Of a stretch of DNA of 64,000 nt, positions 7,957 to 16,519 are shown piece by piece (positions within the stretch are counted from its first letter, which is position 1; each line of letters begins with the position of its first letter). The notes beneath the pieces were generated by a model. The model was not told where the DNA came from, ran no database searches, and saw only the letters and a list, made by a program, of their open reading frames with translations. The stretch is taken from assembly GCA_009379925.1 (NCBI GenBank), contig WHSU01000001.1, forward strand, positions 124,001 through 188,000. Direction: 5' to 3'. A program made the position numbers and the translations under genes. Source of the DNA: Dehalococcoidia bacterium. GTDB lineage: Bacteria > Chloroflexota > Dehalococcoidia > UBA2979.

Positions 7957-10900
7957 GTGATGACGACGCCCTCCGCCCCGCTCGCCCGCCCCAAGCTGCG
8001 GCCGCCGCGCCGGCGCAGCGATACGCTGCGCCGCAACCGCCTCCACCGAGCGTTGAGCGAGGCGTTCGAGTACGACGTGGTCGTGATCAGCGCGCCCGCC
8101 GGCTATGGCAAGTCCACCCTCGCCGTCGACTGGCTGGACGACCTCGGGCTGCCCTTCGCATGGCTCTCGCTCGACCGGCTGGACCGCGACCCACACACGT
8201 TGGTCGCCGACCTGGCCGACGCCGTCCGCCTGGCCCTCCCCGGACACCTCGATGCCTTTGCGGAGCGGCTCGAGCGCGCGGCGGGCGCCCGGGACGCCGC
8301 TGCGCTCACGATGGAGCTGGCCGCGAGCATCCAGGCGGAGGTCGACGACCTCTTCGTGCTGGTGATCGACGACCTCGATGCCATCGACGGCGCGGAAGAG
8401 TCGCTGGCGGTGCTCGACCAGCTCGCGCGGGACGCGCCGGAGAGCATGCGGCTCTACTTGCTGTCGCGCGCGTGGGCGCCGCTGCCCGCGCTGCCTCGGA
8501 TGGTCGCCCAACGACGCGCGTTCACGCTGACCGCCCGCGACCTTCACTTCGAGGAAGCGGAGGCGCTCGCGTTCCTCGCCCAGTCCGGGGTGAGGGACAG
8601 CGCCAGCCAGGGCACGCTGGTGCGGCGCGCGGACGGCTGGGCGGCGGCGCTCGCGATCCTGGTGGACCAGTACGACGCCAACCGCCCGGAGGCCGGCGTG
8701 GACGCCGCCGCCGGGTTCATCCTTGCCGATTTCATCGACCAGGAGGTGCTCGCGCGCCTTCCGGACCCGGCCATCGAGGTACTCCGCGCCTGCGCCGTGC
8801 TGCAGTCCTTCGACATCGCGCTTGCGCGCGACCTGAGCGGCCAGCCAGAGGCCGCGCTGATCCTCCGTGACCTGGAGCGGACCAACCACCTCGTCGTGCG
8901 CCTGGACGACGGCGAGTGGTTCCGCATCCACGCCATTCTGCGCGAGCACCTGCTGGGCCGCCTGCAACGCGAGGCCCCCGAGCGCCTGCTGACCCTCCGC
9001 CGCAGCGCGGCGGCCCTCTATGTCCGGCGGGGCATGAGACGCGACGCCATCCAGATGGCGCTCGACGCGGAGGACTGGACGGAGGCTATCCGCGAGCTGC
9101 ACGAGCTGCGCGACGAGCTGTACCAGCGCGGCGAGTGGGCGACGCTCGCCGCCTGGCTCGACCGGCTGCCGGGGGAGGTCCTGGAGGCGGAACCGGACCT
9201 CCAGATGACCCGCGCACGCCAATCGATCAAGGTGCTGGACGGCCAGGCCGGCCTCGTGCGGCTGGAAGCCATCGACCAGTCCCGTCTGACCGTGGAACAG
9301 CGCGCCCGGCGCGAGCTGTACCGCTCGGTGGCGCTGCGGCAGGTCGGGCGCCTCCCGGACGCCGTGGAGGCGTGCCGCCGGGCGCGCTCGATCGCCCTCG
9401 AGGAGCTGCCGGACGAGACACCGCTGTTCGTGGAGATCGACCTCGAAGAGGCCGTGTCGCTTGGCGTCGCCGGCCAGTTCGTGCAGGCGCGACAGCGCTT
9501 CGAGCGCGCCGCGGAGGGCTTCGAGCGGATCGGCGACCACCATCGAGCGGCCGAGGCGCGCGACGGGCTGGGCATCACGGTGCTCTCGCAGGGCTGGCTG
9601 GCCGAGGCGATGGTGGAGCTGACGTCGGCGCAGCGCCTCTGGCGCATGCTGGACGACCCGCACGCGCAGATCGCCACGATGAATAACATCGGCAACGTGC
9701 AGCACATGCTGGGCGAACTGGAGACCGCGCGGGACACCTTCAACGCCGTAGTCCAGCGCGCCCGCGACCTGCGTCATCCGCGCTTCGAGGCGTACGGACA
9801 CGAGGGTCTGGCGAGCCTCGAACGCGACTGGCGTCACCTCGACAGTGCGGTCTCCCTCTTCACACTGGCAATCCACGAGGCACAGCAGGTGGACGACCCG
9901 ACACTGGTGGCGAGCGCCACCTACGGGCTGGCGATGACCTACCGCGAGCGCGACGAATACGCCCGAGCGCGCACCCTGCTCGACCATGGGCTGCGCACCG
10001 CCGAGCAGTCGGGCGCGCTGCTTCGGCAGGCGCGCTTCCGCAGCGGCATCGGCGCGACGCTCCTGAGCCAGCGTCGCTTCAAGGAAGCGGTCCCGTTCCT
10101 GGAGGAGGCCACCGCCCAGGCAGCCGAGGCTGGCGCGAAGCGCGAGGAGGCGATCGCACACTTGCTGCTGGCGGGCGGCGTCTACGCCCTCCGCGGCCGC
10201 GCGCGCGCCGCGACGGAGCTGGAGCGGGTCCACGCGCTGGTCGAGGAGTTGGGCTACGACCAGTTCCTCTACGCCGAGTTGCGACAGATGGTGGAGGTCG
10301 TCGCGTACGGCGCCTCCCGGCGCATCGGCGGGGACTACTACCAGGGGCTGCTGGAGCGACTGCAGACGCCCGCGGCGAGCCCCGAGCCGGCGCCGGCGGC
10401 GGAGGCGCCCACGGAGACGCGCATCCGTGCGGAGGCCTTCGGGGCGCCCCGGGTGACGCTGGCCGGACGGCAGATCAGCGACCTGGAGTGGCGCAGCGGG
10501 CGCAGCAAAGAGATGTTTTTCCTGCTGCTGCACCATCGGAAGCCGCTCCGCAAGGAGCAGATCGTGCTGGAGCTGTGGCCGGACCTGCCGCCGAGCCAGG
10601 TGAACAGCACCTTCCACTCGACGCTCTACCGGCTTCGGCGCGCCATCGACAAACAGGTCGTGCTGCAGACGCCCGAGGGCTACCGGTTGAACGACGACTA
10701 CCAGATCGCCTACGACGCGGCGGAGTTCGAGCAGCATGCGGACCAGGCGGACCGCGCCACGGCGGGCAGCGACGATTGGGCGACTCACCTCTCGGCCGCC
10801 GTCGACCTCTATCGGGGCCCCTTCGCCGATTCGTTTGACTCGGAGTGGGCGGAGGCGCCGCGTGAGCGATACGAGAACCGCTACCTCTCGGCGGTGCTCG

Positions 10901-11163
10901 TGCTCGCGACGCACGCGCTACAGCGCGGCGACTACCAGGAGGCGGTGACGCTGACGGAGTCCGTCCTGTCCCTGGACCCGCTTAACGAAGAGGCGGCGCG
11001 CTGCCTGATGCAAGCCCACGCACGGGCCGGCTTCCTCGACCGTGCTGCCCGCGCCTACCGTCGCCTCCACCAGGCGATGCGCGAGGAGTTGGGCACGGAA
11101 CCGTCGCAGCCCGTCCAGGAGGTGTACCAGCAGGTGCTCTCAGGGGCGGCGCTGGACACGTAG
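7957..11163 (+). CDS. STAND-type ATPase/TPR regulator with SARP (BTAD) output
   Basis: A 1068-residue signal-transduction ATPase. N-terminus is MalT-like: Walker A APAGYGKST at 46-54, Walker B VLVIDDLD at about 134-141, then a winged-helix region. Residues about 330-810 are helical TPR repeats of the kind that bind ligands or peptides. Instead of the LuxR helix-turn-helix usual in MalT, the C-terminus from about 826 has a SARP winged helix (FGAPRVTLAGR, then a YRLRRAID segment) followed by a BTAD domain with LYRGPFADSF and a final ALQRGDYQEAV TPR. It should activate transcription when a ligand reaches the TPR. GTG 7957 and ATG 7960 are both possible starts; GGAG at 7949 favours the ATG. A secreted-peptide gene follows 166 bp downstream. 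Confidence 0.9.
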   Translation: MMTTPSAPLARPKLRPPRRRSDTLRRNRLHRALSEAFEYDVVVISAPAGYGKSTLAVDWLDDLGLPFAWLSLDRLDRDPHTLVADLADAVRLALPGHLDAFAERLERAAGARDAAALTMELAASIQAEVDDLFVLVIDDLDAIDGAEESLAVLDQLARDAPESMRLYLLSRAWAPLPALPRMVAQRRAFTLTARDLHFEEAEALAFLAQSGVRDSASQGTLVRRADGWAAALAILVDQYDANRPEAGVDAAAGFILADFIDQEVLARLPDPAIEVLRACAVLQSFDIALARDLSGQPEAALILRDLERTNHLVVRLDDGEWFRIHAILREHLLGRLQREAPERLLTLRRSAAALYVRRGMRRDAIQMALDAEDWTEAIRELHELRDELYQRGEWATLAAWLDRLPGEVLEAEPDLQMTRARQSIKVLDGQAGLVRLEAIDQSRLTVEQRARRELYRSVALRQVGRLPDAVEACRRARSIALEELPDETPLFVEIDLEEAVSLGVAGQFVQARQRFERAAEGFERIGDHHRAAEARDGLGITVLSQGWLAEAMVELTSAQRLWRMLDDPHAQIATMNNIGNVQHMLGELETARDTFNAVVQRARDLRHPRFEAYGHEGLASLERDWRHLDSAVSLFTLAIHEAQQVDDPTLVASATYGLAMTYRERDEYARARTLLDHGLRTAEQSGALLRQARFRSGIGATLLSQRRFKEAVPFLEEATAQAAEAGAKREEAIAHLLLAGGVYALRGRARAATELERVHALVEELGYDQFLYAELRQMVEVVAYGASRRIGGDYYQGLLERLQTPAASPEPAPAAEAPTETRIRAEAFGAPRVTLAGRQISDLEWRSGRSKEMFFLLLHHRKPLRKEQIVLELWPDLPPSQVNSTFHSTLYRLRRAIDKQVVLQTPEGYRLNDDYQIAYDAAEFEQHADQADRATAGSDDWATHLSAAVDLYRGPFADSFDSEWAEAPRERYENRYLSAVLVLATHALQRGDYQEAVTLTESVLSLDPLNEEAARCLMQAHARAGFLDRAARAYRRLHQAMREELGTEPSQPVQEVYQQVLSGAALDT

Positions 11164-11187
11164 GCGGCATAGGCGATCGCCTGACAC

Positions 11188-11217
11188 TTCACTGATAGAA
11201 CATCAATTCTGTATAAA
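11188..11217 (+). promoter_or_regulatory. Putative promoter of the small peptide gene
   Basis: TTCACT (11188-11193), an 18-bp spacer and TATAAA (11212-11217) form a sigma-70-like promoter in a short AT-rich patch that stands out from the 70 percent GC surroundings. The spacer contains the inverted repeat AGAA-N6-TTCT (11197-11210). A 12-bp palindrome AGGCGATCGCCT lies just upstream at 11171-11182. A transcript would start near 11224 and carry a leader of about 105 bases. Confidence 0.55.
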
Positions 11218-11329
11218 TCTCCGAACGCGGCGAGAAGTCGGCGATAGCGTCCTCCTTAAGTTCTCCCCGTGCCCGTCCGATACCCCTTTACGGGATTTCC
11301 GGACGTTAAACCCAGGGGAGGAACTACCA

Positions 11330-11431
11330 ATGTCGAAGCTCACTCGTATCTCGGCCGCCATCGTCGTCGCCGCGGTCGCCGCGGCGGCCAGCCCAGTTGC
11401 GGCCTTCGCGGAAGTGATCTGGGGCTCCTAA
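11330..11431 (+). CDS. 33-residue exported peptide, putative signalling peptide
   Basis: A micro-gene too short for usual gene callers. GGGGAGG lies 8 bases before the ATG. The product has a charged start (MSKLTR), a hydrophobic Ala/Val core at residues 8-24 and a signal-peptidase site AFA at 25-27, leaving the hexapeptide EVIWGS as the mature end. It thus looks like a signal peptide with almost no cargo, the layout of Phr- or Shp-type pheromone precursors. The gene is directly downstream of a TPR-containing regulator and has its own promoter. A 6-bp hairpin spans its stop codon. No homologue can be named; a role as ligand of the regulator is inference. Confidence 0.6.
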   Translation: MSKLTRISAAIVVAAVAAAASPVAAFAEVIWGS

Positions 11432-11491
11432 GCCCCGATCGCGACACTTCCCGCCTCGGTCGTTGGCTCGGCCGAGGTCGAACTGGACCGC

Positions 11492-11569
11492 GTCACGGGA
11501 CTCGCCGGCAGTTTGGGCGAGTTCGCGTCTGGTCCCTCATCCAGACGCATCTGCCGGAAGTCCCGTGAC
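11492..11569. ncRNA. Long structured element downstream of the peptide gene
   Basis: An 11-bp stem (11492-11502 with 11559-11569) continues as a 7-bp stem (11505-11511 with 11551-11557) and encloses a separate 8-bp hairpin (11525-11532 with 11541-11548). The fold uses most of 78 bases and begins 60 bases after the peptide stop. It could be a 3' UTR element, an independent small RNA or the remnant of a mobile element. Strand cannot be decided from symmetry; the peptide transcript makes plus likelier. Confidence 0.5.
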
Positions 11570-11591
11570 GGCGGACCTCGTCCGTGACCTG

Positions 11592-11629
11592 GGGGGCGCC
11601 TGATGTCTCCGGCCCTGGCAGGCGCCCCC
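11592..11629. terminator. Terminator-like hairpin between peptide and CapA genes
   Basis: GGGGGCGCCTG (11592-11602) pairs perfectly with 11619-11629 around a 16-base loop. It could end the peptide transcript on the plus strand and the CapA-like transcript on the minus strand. No T-tract is present on either side. The rest of the 326-base gap to 11757 holds no gene that I can support. Confidence 0.5.
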
Positions 11630-11757
11630 TAGGCAGGTCCTCCACCTCCGTCGACCGCGCTCGGCGAACCACGGGCGGGCGCACGTACATCGACTCAACT
11701 CAGGCATCGAGGGCTGCGGACGCGCGCTCGGTATGGCGTTGCGCCCCGCACAGTGCG

Positions 11758-13455
11758 CTATTCGACAGGCCAGGGCGGCAGCCGGTCGGCGGCGTCCCAT
11801 GTCCGGTCCAGGACTTCGGCGCCGGCACCCGCAGGGTCCAGGAACTCCGGACGGTGCTCGTCCTCGATGAACACGGGCAGCAGTCGGAAGCCCAGCAGGC
11901 GGTCCGGCATCACGCCGACCTCCATCACCAGGCCCTGTTGCGTCGGGATCGACCAGTCCTGGTCGAAGATGAAGTTCCCCAGGGCGTAGGTCACGAGCGC
12001 CTGGTCCCCGCGGAACTCCATCGCCTGATTCCAGTGCGGATGCATCCCGAGCACCATCGACGCGCCCGCCTCGACCGCGATGGCGGCCCCCGAGCGCTGC
12101 CGCTCGGTCGGGTCGGACGTGTACTCCACGCCCCACCCAATCGCGACGACCACGTGGTCCGCCAGCTGGACCGCCGCACGCACGTCGTCGCCCAGCGTCT
12201 CGAGGTCGAGTGGCGCCGTGCCGGGCGTCCCGTCCGACGCCGCGTAGAACCAGGCGATGTCGTCGTAGGCGAGGAACGCGAACGACGTCCCTCCGGACTC
12301 CACGACGGCGGGTGTGCTCGCTGAGGCAAGGTCCGGTCCGGCCCCCGCGTGCGGCAGTCCCGCCTCGTCCAGGAGGTCGAGGGTCTCCAGCAGCGCCCCG
12401 CCGGGGCCACACCCGGCGAAGCAGTCCATGGCGTGGTTCCCCGCCGTGATCATCACGTCGACCCCCGCATCGATGATCGCGGGGACGACCTCGGCGCCGG
12501 CCTGCAGCTGGAACGTGGGCTGGCAGGGTGTCGCGTCGTACGTGCGGGAGATCGAGGTCTCCAGGGGCGTCACCACCAGGTCGGCGGCCTGCAGCCGCTC
12601 GCGCGTCCCGTCGAACATCCCGGCCGGACCGTACTGCTCGATCTTCGGGGTCACGCAGCGCGCCGCGATCATCTCGCCGGTGGCGAGGAAGCCCACCGGA
12701 TCGAAGTCCCGCAACCGCGCGTCCGCCGCCCCCCATCCAAGCGCCCGCGCCGCCTCCGACGCGAGCGCCTCCGAGGAGGCGTCGAGCCACCGGCGGACGC
12801 TGACCGGCGCCTCCGCGGCCGGATCGCGATAGGGGTCATGCCCGTCCACGATCAGGGCCAGCACGCCGGGCCTCAGCGCGTCCGGCGCGAGCAACGCGAA
12901 GGCGCCCGGCGTCTCCTCGACGGCAGCGGCGACCTCGGCGGCCGGCAGCAGCGTGGCGCCGGACGCGGGCGCCACGCCCAGCGCCTGTGCGATGCGCTCC
13001 GCCTCGGCCGACGGGAGCATCAGCTCGATCGGGCGTGGCGTGCCACCCAGCTCGCTCCAGTCGGTCACATCGCCGGCGACCACCGCGCGCACCTCGTCGA
13101 GCGTGAGTTCGAGCGCGTCCGCGCGCTGGTGCGCGACCGCCGCCCACGCCTCGATGGTGTAGGCGCGGGCGCCCGGGATTGGTCGGTCGGAGACCTCGAG
13201 TTCGCCGGCCGCACTGGCCGAGGCGACAAGGCGCTCGACATCGGCGGCCTCGGCCGTGTCCTGGAGGCTGATCGTGAGCGCGCCGGTCGTGGGGGTGGCC
13301 TCCGACCCGCGAATCTCGACGGCGGGGTCGCCGTCGTCGCTATCGCACGCAACCGAGGCGAGCGGCATGAGCACGACCGCGAGGACGAAGGCCACGTAGG
13401 CGGTGAGGGGCCGGGCGGCGGGTAACCACGCAGCGGCAACAGAAGCCACAGGCAC
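11758..13455 (-). CDS. CapA-family metallophosphatase fused to a periplasmic-binding-like domain
   Basis: A 565-residue exported protein with a membrane/lipoprotein-type N-terminus (Cys at about 37 in SVACDSD, a weak lipobox). Residues about 50-235 resemble a PstS-like binding domain, with VVAGDVTDWSELGG matching the family ITNWSELGG box. Residues about 250-540 are CapA/PgsA-like: FLATGEMIAARC, PLETSIS, ITAGNHAMD, GWGVEY, GMHPHW and YALGNFIFDQ supply the metal-binding pattern of calcineurin-like phosphoesterases. CapA homologues act in poly-gamma-glutamate capsule formation, but similar proteins occur without capsule genes, as here. The fusion order is notable. It is a single gene, convergent with the peptide unit. 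Confidence 0.82.
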   Translation of the reverse strand: MPVASVAAAWLPAARPLTAYVAFVLAVVLMPLASVACDSDDGDPAVEIRGSEATPTTGALTISLQDTAEAADVERLVASASAAGELEVSDRPIPGARAYTIEAWAAVAHQRADALELTLDEVRAVVAGDVTDWSELGGTPRPIELMLPSAEAERIAQALGVAPASGATLLPAAEVAAAVEETPGAFALLAPDALRPGVLALIVDGHDPYRDPAAEAPVSVRRWLDASSEALASEAARALGWGAADARLRDFDPVGFLATGEMIAARCVTPKIEQYGPAGMFDGTRERLQAADLVVTPLETSISRTYDATPCQPTFQLQAGAEVVPAIIDAGVDVMITAGNHAMDCFAGCGPGGALLETLDLLDEAGLPHAGAGPDLASASTPAVVESGGTSFAFLAYDDIAWFYAASDGTPGTAPLDLETLGDDVRAAVQLADHVVVAIGWGVEYTSDPTERQRSGAAIAVEAGASMVLGMHPHWNQAMEFRGDQALVTYALGNFIFDQDWSIPTQQGLVMEVGVMPDRLLGFRLLPVFIEDEHRPEFLDPAGAGAEVLDRTWDAADRLPPWPVE

Positions 13456-13676
13456 CTCATCCCCGCCGCCATGCTACCGGCGAAGGCGGTGACGCGCTCC
13501 CAAGCGCCTGGGCGCGGCCCCTTGTGATCCGTTGACGGAGCGGCGCGCGCTACCCGACGCATCCTCGGAGTACCGCACGACGTGGCAGGGTGTCGCAGAA
13601 TATACGCTCGGCCAGCGGCGTCGGGCAGTGACCGGACAGGGGCCGCCTCAGCAGGCACAACGGACCGAGGGTGGCG

Positions 13677-14297
13677 ATGCACTTTCTCTTCGACGGCCCG
13701 GCGGACGCCACCTCGACGTTTGCCTTCGCGCACGGGGCGGGTGCAGCCATGGACTCGGCGTGGATGGACACGGTCGCCCGGGGCCTGGCCGCCGAGGGTA
13801 TCCGAATCGCCCGGTTCGAGTTCCCCTACATGGCCTCCCGCCGCGACGGCGGACGGCGAGGCCCGGACCGGCCGCCGGTGCTGCTCGACACCTGGCGCGA
13901 GGTGATTGAGGCGCTCGGTCCGGCGGACCGGCTGGTGGTCGGCGGCAAGTCCATGGGCGGCCGCATCGCGAGCATGGTCGCTGACGAAGCCGGTGTGGCC
14001 GGGCTGATCTGCCTCGGCTACCCCTTCCACCCCGCCGGGAAACCGCAGCAACTTCGCGTCGCCCACCTCGAGGACCTGCGCACCCCCGCGCTCATCCTCC
14101 AGGGGGAGCGCGACACGATGGGCCGCCGCGAGGAGGTGGAGCGCTACGCGCTGAGCGCCGCCATCGAGGTGCGCTGGCTACCCGATGGCGACCACTCGTT
14201 CAAACCGCGGAAGGCCTCCGGGGTCACGGAGGCGGAGAACCTCCGCACGGCCATCGAGGCGTCGACGGCGTTCATCCGCGGCCACGTCCGCGCCTGA
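13677..14297 (+). CDS. KANL3/Tex30-type alpha/beta hydrolase
   Basis: A 206-residue cytosolic hydrolase of the family that includes eukaryotic TEX30/KANL3 and bacterial dienelactone-hydrolase relatives. AFAHGAGAAMDS near the start is the oxyanion region, GGKSMGGR holds the nucleophile Ser, LILQGERDTMG contributes the acid and GDHSF the catalytic His. Length is normal. ATG 13677 is preferred to GTG 13671 because GAGGG ends 6 bases before it. It is divergent from the CapA-like gene and unlinked to others. Substrate unknown. Confidence 0.88.
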   Translation: MHFLFDGPADATSTFAFAHGAGAAMDSAWMDTVARGLAAEGIRIARFEFPYMASRRDGGRRGPDRPPVLLDTWREVIEALGPADRLVVGGKSMGGRIASMVADEAGVAGLICLGYPFHPAGKPQQLRVAHLEDLRTPALILQGERDTMGRREEVERYALSAAIEVRWLPDGDHSFKPRKASGVTEAENLRTAIEASTAFIRGHVRA

Positions 14298-14416
14298 CTC
14301 GAACGGCCTCGACGCCACAGCCGGGACGCGGCGGCCAGGGATCCCGGGGGCCGAAACTGGGATCCAACCGGCCGGGCAGACCGTGGTGCCAGCGATCCGG
14401 GCGCGCTCGCCGGAGC

Positions 14417-14476
14417 CGAAGGCGAAGGCGAAGGCGAAGGCGAAGGCGAAGGCGAAGGCGAAGGCGAAGGCGAAGG
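14417..14476. repeat. Hexanucleotide microsatellite, ten copies of CGAAGG
   Basis: Ten uninterrupted copies of CGAAGG form a perfect 60-bp tract in the 279-base gap between the hydrolase and CoA transferase genes. No coding gene covers it. Such tracts change length by slippage and could alter spacing in the promoter region of the CoA transferase, 100 bases downstream. The rest of the gap shows no feature. Confidence 0.9.
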
Positions 14477-14576
14477 CAGATCGTAGCGCTCAATAGGCAG
14501 AGCACCACGGGCCTCGCGTCGGGCGCTACCATGCTCCGCACCCTACGCACGTAATCGCAACCGAGAGGAGGCGACG

Positions 14577-15809
14577 ATGCCGATGGCTCTGGAAGATGTA
14601 CGGGTACTCGACCTCTCGGTGTTCCAGCAGGGGTCGTACGCGTCAGCCATGCTGGCCGACATGGGCGCGGACGTGATCAAGATCGAGGCGCCCGACCACC
14701 CCGATCCGGGCCGGGGCACCGGCGTCGACCACGCCCCCAACGGCTTGCGCGCCTACTTCCAGCACCTCAACCGCAATAAGCGCGGCATCTGCCTGGACCT
14801 CAAGCACCCCAGCGGCAAGGAGGTCTTCCTCCGCCTGGTCGAGTCGGCGGATGTCTTCCACAACAACATGCGGCCCGGCGTGCTGCGCCGCCTGGGCCTC
14901 ACGTACGAGACGCTGTCCGAGCGCAACCCGCGCATCATCGTCAGCAGCGCCACCGGCTGGGGCGCCGAGGGGCCGGACGCCGACGCGGAACTCGGCTCCA
15001 TGGACATCCTGGCGCAGGCGCGCGGCGGCATTATGTCCGTCACGGGCACACCCGACAGCGGTCCCATGCCTGTCGGCGTGCCCTTCGCGGATCATGTCGG
15101 CGCCATCGTCTCCGCGTACGGGATGATGGTCGCGCTCTGGGAGCGCGAGCGCAGCGGCGTGGGACAGGAGGTGAACACCTCGCTGTTCGGCGCGCAGCTC
15201 TGCATCCAGGGCTACAACATCACCAACGCCATGTGGACCGGCCGCGAACCGCAGCGCCAGCCGGTCGCGCGGCGCATGCCGCACTGGAGTGCCTACGAGT
15301 GCTCGGACGGCGGCCTGCTGATGCTCGGCGCCGGCACGCCGGACCGCTGGTGGGCTGACTTCTGCACGGAAATGGGCTGCGAGGAGCTGGCGGAGGGCCG
15401 CTACTCGACGAACTCCGCCAATGGGGACTGGCGCGAGCAGGCCCGCCGGCGCATCGGCGAGGTCTTCAGCACGAAGACCCGCGACGAGTGGATGGCGCAG
15501 CTCTCGCCTCGCTTCTTCGTGCAGCCGGTCCGCAGCTACCTGGAGATCGCGGAGGACCCGCAGGCGTGGGCCAATGGCTACCTGGTCAACATCCCGCGCG
15601 ACGGCGCCGAGCCGGTGCCGACGGTCGGCCCGCCGGTGCAGCTCAGCCGCACGCCGCCCTCGGTGCGCACGCTCGGGCCAGAGCTGGGCCAGCACACCGA
15701 GGAGGTGCTGCTGGAGGCCGGCTTCACCTGGGAGGACATCACCGCCCTCCGCGACCAGGGCGCCTTCGGCGAGATCCCGACGGCCACCGAGGCCGAGGCG
15801 GCCACGTAG
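14577..15809 (+). CDS. CaiB/BaiF family (class III) CoA transferase
   Basis: A 410-residue class III CoA transferase, which moves CoA between carboxylic acids through an aspartyl-CoA intermediate. The N-terminal Rossmann part has RVLDLS and DMGADVIKIEAP, followed by NKRGICLDLKHPSG; the catalytic Asp is predicted as Asp143 in GSMDILAQARGG. The C-terminus ends with LGQHTEEVLLEAGFTWEDI, typical of the family. The ATG has GAGAGGAGG just upstream. The acyl donor and acceptor are not predictable. It stands as a single gene with a microsatellite upstream. Confidence 0.93.
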   Translation: MPMALEDVRVLDLSVFQQGSYASAMLADMGADVIKIEAPDHPDPGRGTGVDHAPNGLRAYFQHLNRNKRGICLDLKHPSGKEVFLRLVESADVFHNNMRPGVLRRLGLTYETLSERNPRIIVSSATGWGAEGPDADAELGSMDILAQARGGIMSVTGTPDSGPMPVGVPFADHVGAIVSAYGMMVALWERERSGVGQEVNTSLFGAQLCIQGYNITNAMWTGREPQRQPVARRMPHWSAYECSDGGLLMLGAGTPDRWWADFCTEMGCEELAEGRYSTNSANGDWREQARRRIGEVFSTKTRDEWMAQLSPRFFVQPVRSYLEIAEDPQAWANGYLVNIPRDGAEPVPTVGPPVQLSRTPPSVRTLGPELGQHTEEVLLEAGFTWEDITALRDQGAFGEIPTATEAEAAT

Positions 15810-15824
15810 CGAGGGGGCGCGCGC

Positions 15825-16352
15825 CTACCTCGGCCGCCGCCACGCCCGAGGCGCCACACTGGCACCGACCGCGCCGAGCATCAGCGCACCCACCGCGACC
15901 GCGGCGGTGACGGGCGGTCCGCCCTCGCTCGCGGCAGGAGTGCCCTCGGAGGCCGCGACCGGCGCCCCCGGCTCCTCGACGACGACCGCGCCGATCATGC
16001 CGGGGTGCAGCGCGCAGAAGTAGGGGTAGACGCCGGGTTCGTCGAACCGATGGGTGACCGCGCCGTCCTGGTCGATTGCCTCGTAGTCACACCACTGGAC
16101 ACCCGCCCCGGCCACGGCGTGGGGACTCGGGTCCTTGTTCACCCAAGTCACCTCAGTGCCCGGTTCGACCCGAGTCACCGTCGCGCCGAAGCAGCCGCGC
16201 TCCATCCGCACCGTGGTATCCGACGACACCGTCGTGTCGATGCCCCGGCACGCGCCGCCGGCCTCGATGGTCGACGGGGAGGCGAGGAATAGCGCGGCCC
16301 CGCCGATGGCGAACAGGATCAGCCAGGCTCGGCGCAGGTGTGTGAGATGCAT
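15825..16352 (-). CDS. Exported cupredoxin (plastocyanin/azurin-like)
   Basis: A 175-residue exported blue-copper-type protein. It has a signal peptide (residues 8-31), a cupredoxin domain with His in DPSPHAVAG and the Cys-His-Met cluster in YPYFCALHPGM, and a C-terminal membrane helix (about 145-168) followed by RRPR. All four type-1 copper ligands are present. A pair of extra cysteines (GCFGAT, QWCDYE) may form a disulfide. It probably carries electrons at the outer face of the membrane. The ATG at 16352 has GAGGAGG 8 bases before it, whereas the frame runs open much further upstream as a shadow of the anti-sigma gene. It lies downstream of the sigma/anti-sigma pair. Confidence 0.9.
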   Translation of the reverse strand: MHLTHLRRAWLILFAIGGAALFLASPSTIEAGGACRGIDTTVSSDTTVRMERGCFGATVTRVEPGTEVTWVNKDPSPHAVAGAGVQWCDYEAIDQDGAVTHRFDEPGVYPYFCALHPGMIGAVVVEEPGAPVAASEGTPAASEGGPPVTAAVAVGALMLGAVGASVAPRAWRRPR

Positions 16353-16444
16353 CGTGGCCTCCTCGTGTGCACCTCTCCTACACCGCCCGATGACAAAGGG
16401 TTCCCCACGCCAGGCACGATCGTCCGCGCTAGAACGTGACTCTG

Positions 16445-16470
16445 TAGGGGCGCAAGGCCTTGCGCCCCTA
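16445..16470. repeat. Hairpin repeat copy 3 (26-bp perfect palindrome)
   Basis: The longest copy of the dispersed palindrome: the core GGCGCAAGGCCTTGCGCC (16449-16466) is extended by TAGG and CCTA. It lies between the anti-sigma-like gene and the cupredoxin gene, both minus strand, and would act as a terminator or stability element between them. Confidence 0.75.
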
Positions 16471-16519
16471 CCGGAGACCGAGCCGTCCATGTCGGTCGTG
16501 GGAGGCGGGCGCCTGGCTG

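Noticed and set aside
6269-7960. Long plus-strand frame opposite the RibD-like and DGPF genes
   Set aside because: Both minus-strand genes have family motifs; the plus frame has none.
7906-10914. Long minus-strand open frame opposite the SARP regulator
   Set aside because: It mirrors the codon bias of the plus-strand gene; it has Arg/Leu/Val-rich sequence with no domain, and the plus frame has clear Walker and BTAD motifs.
11197-11210. LexA-type box in the peptide promoter
   Set aside because: AGAACATCAATTCT matches GAAC-N4-GTTC at seven of eight bases only and lies in an AT-rich patch where such matches arise by chance.
14417-14476. CRISPR-like repeat
   Set aside because: Pure hexanucleotide tract without spacers.
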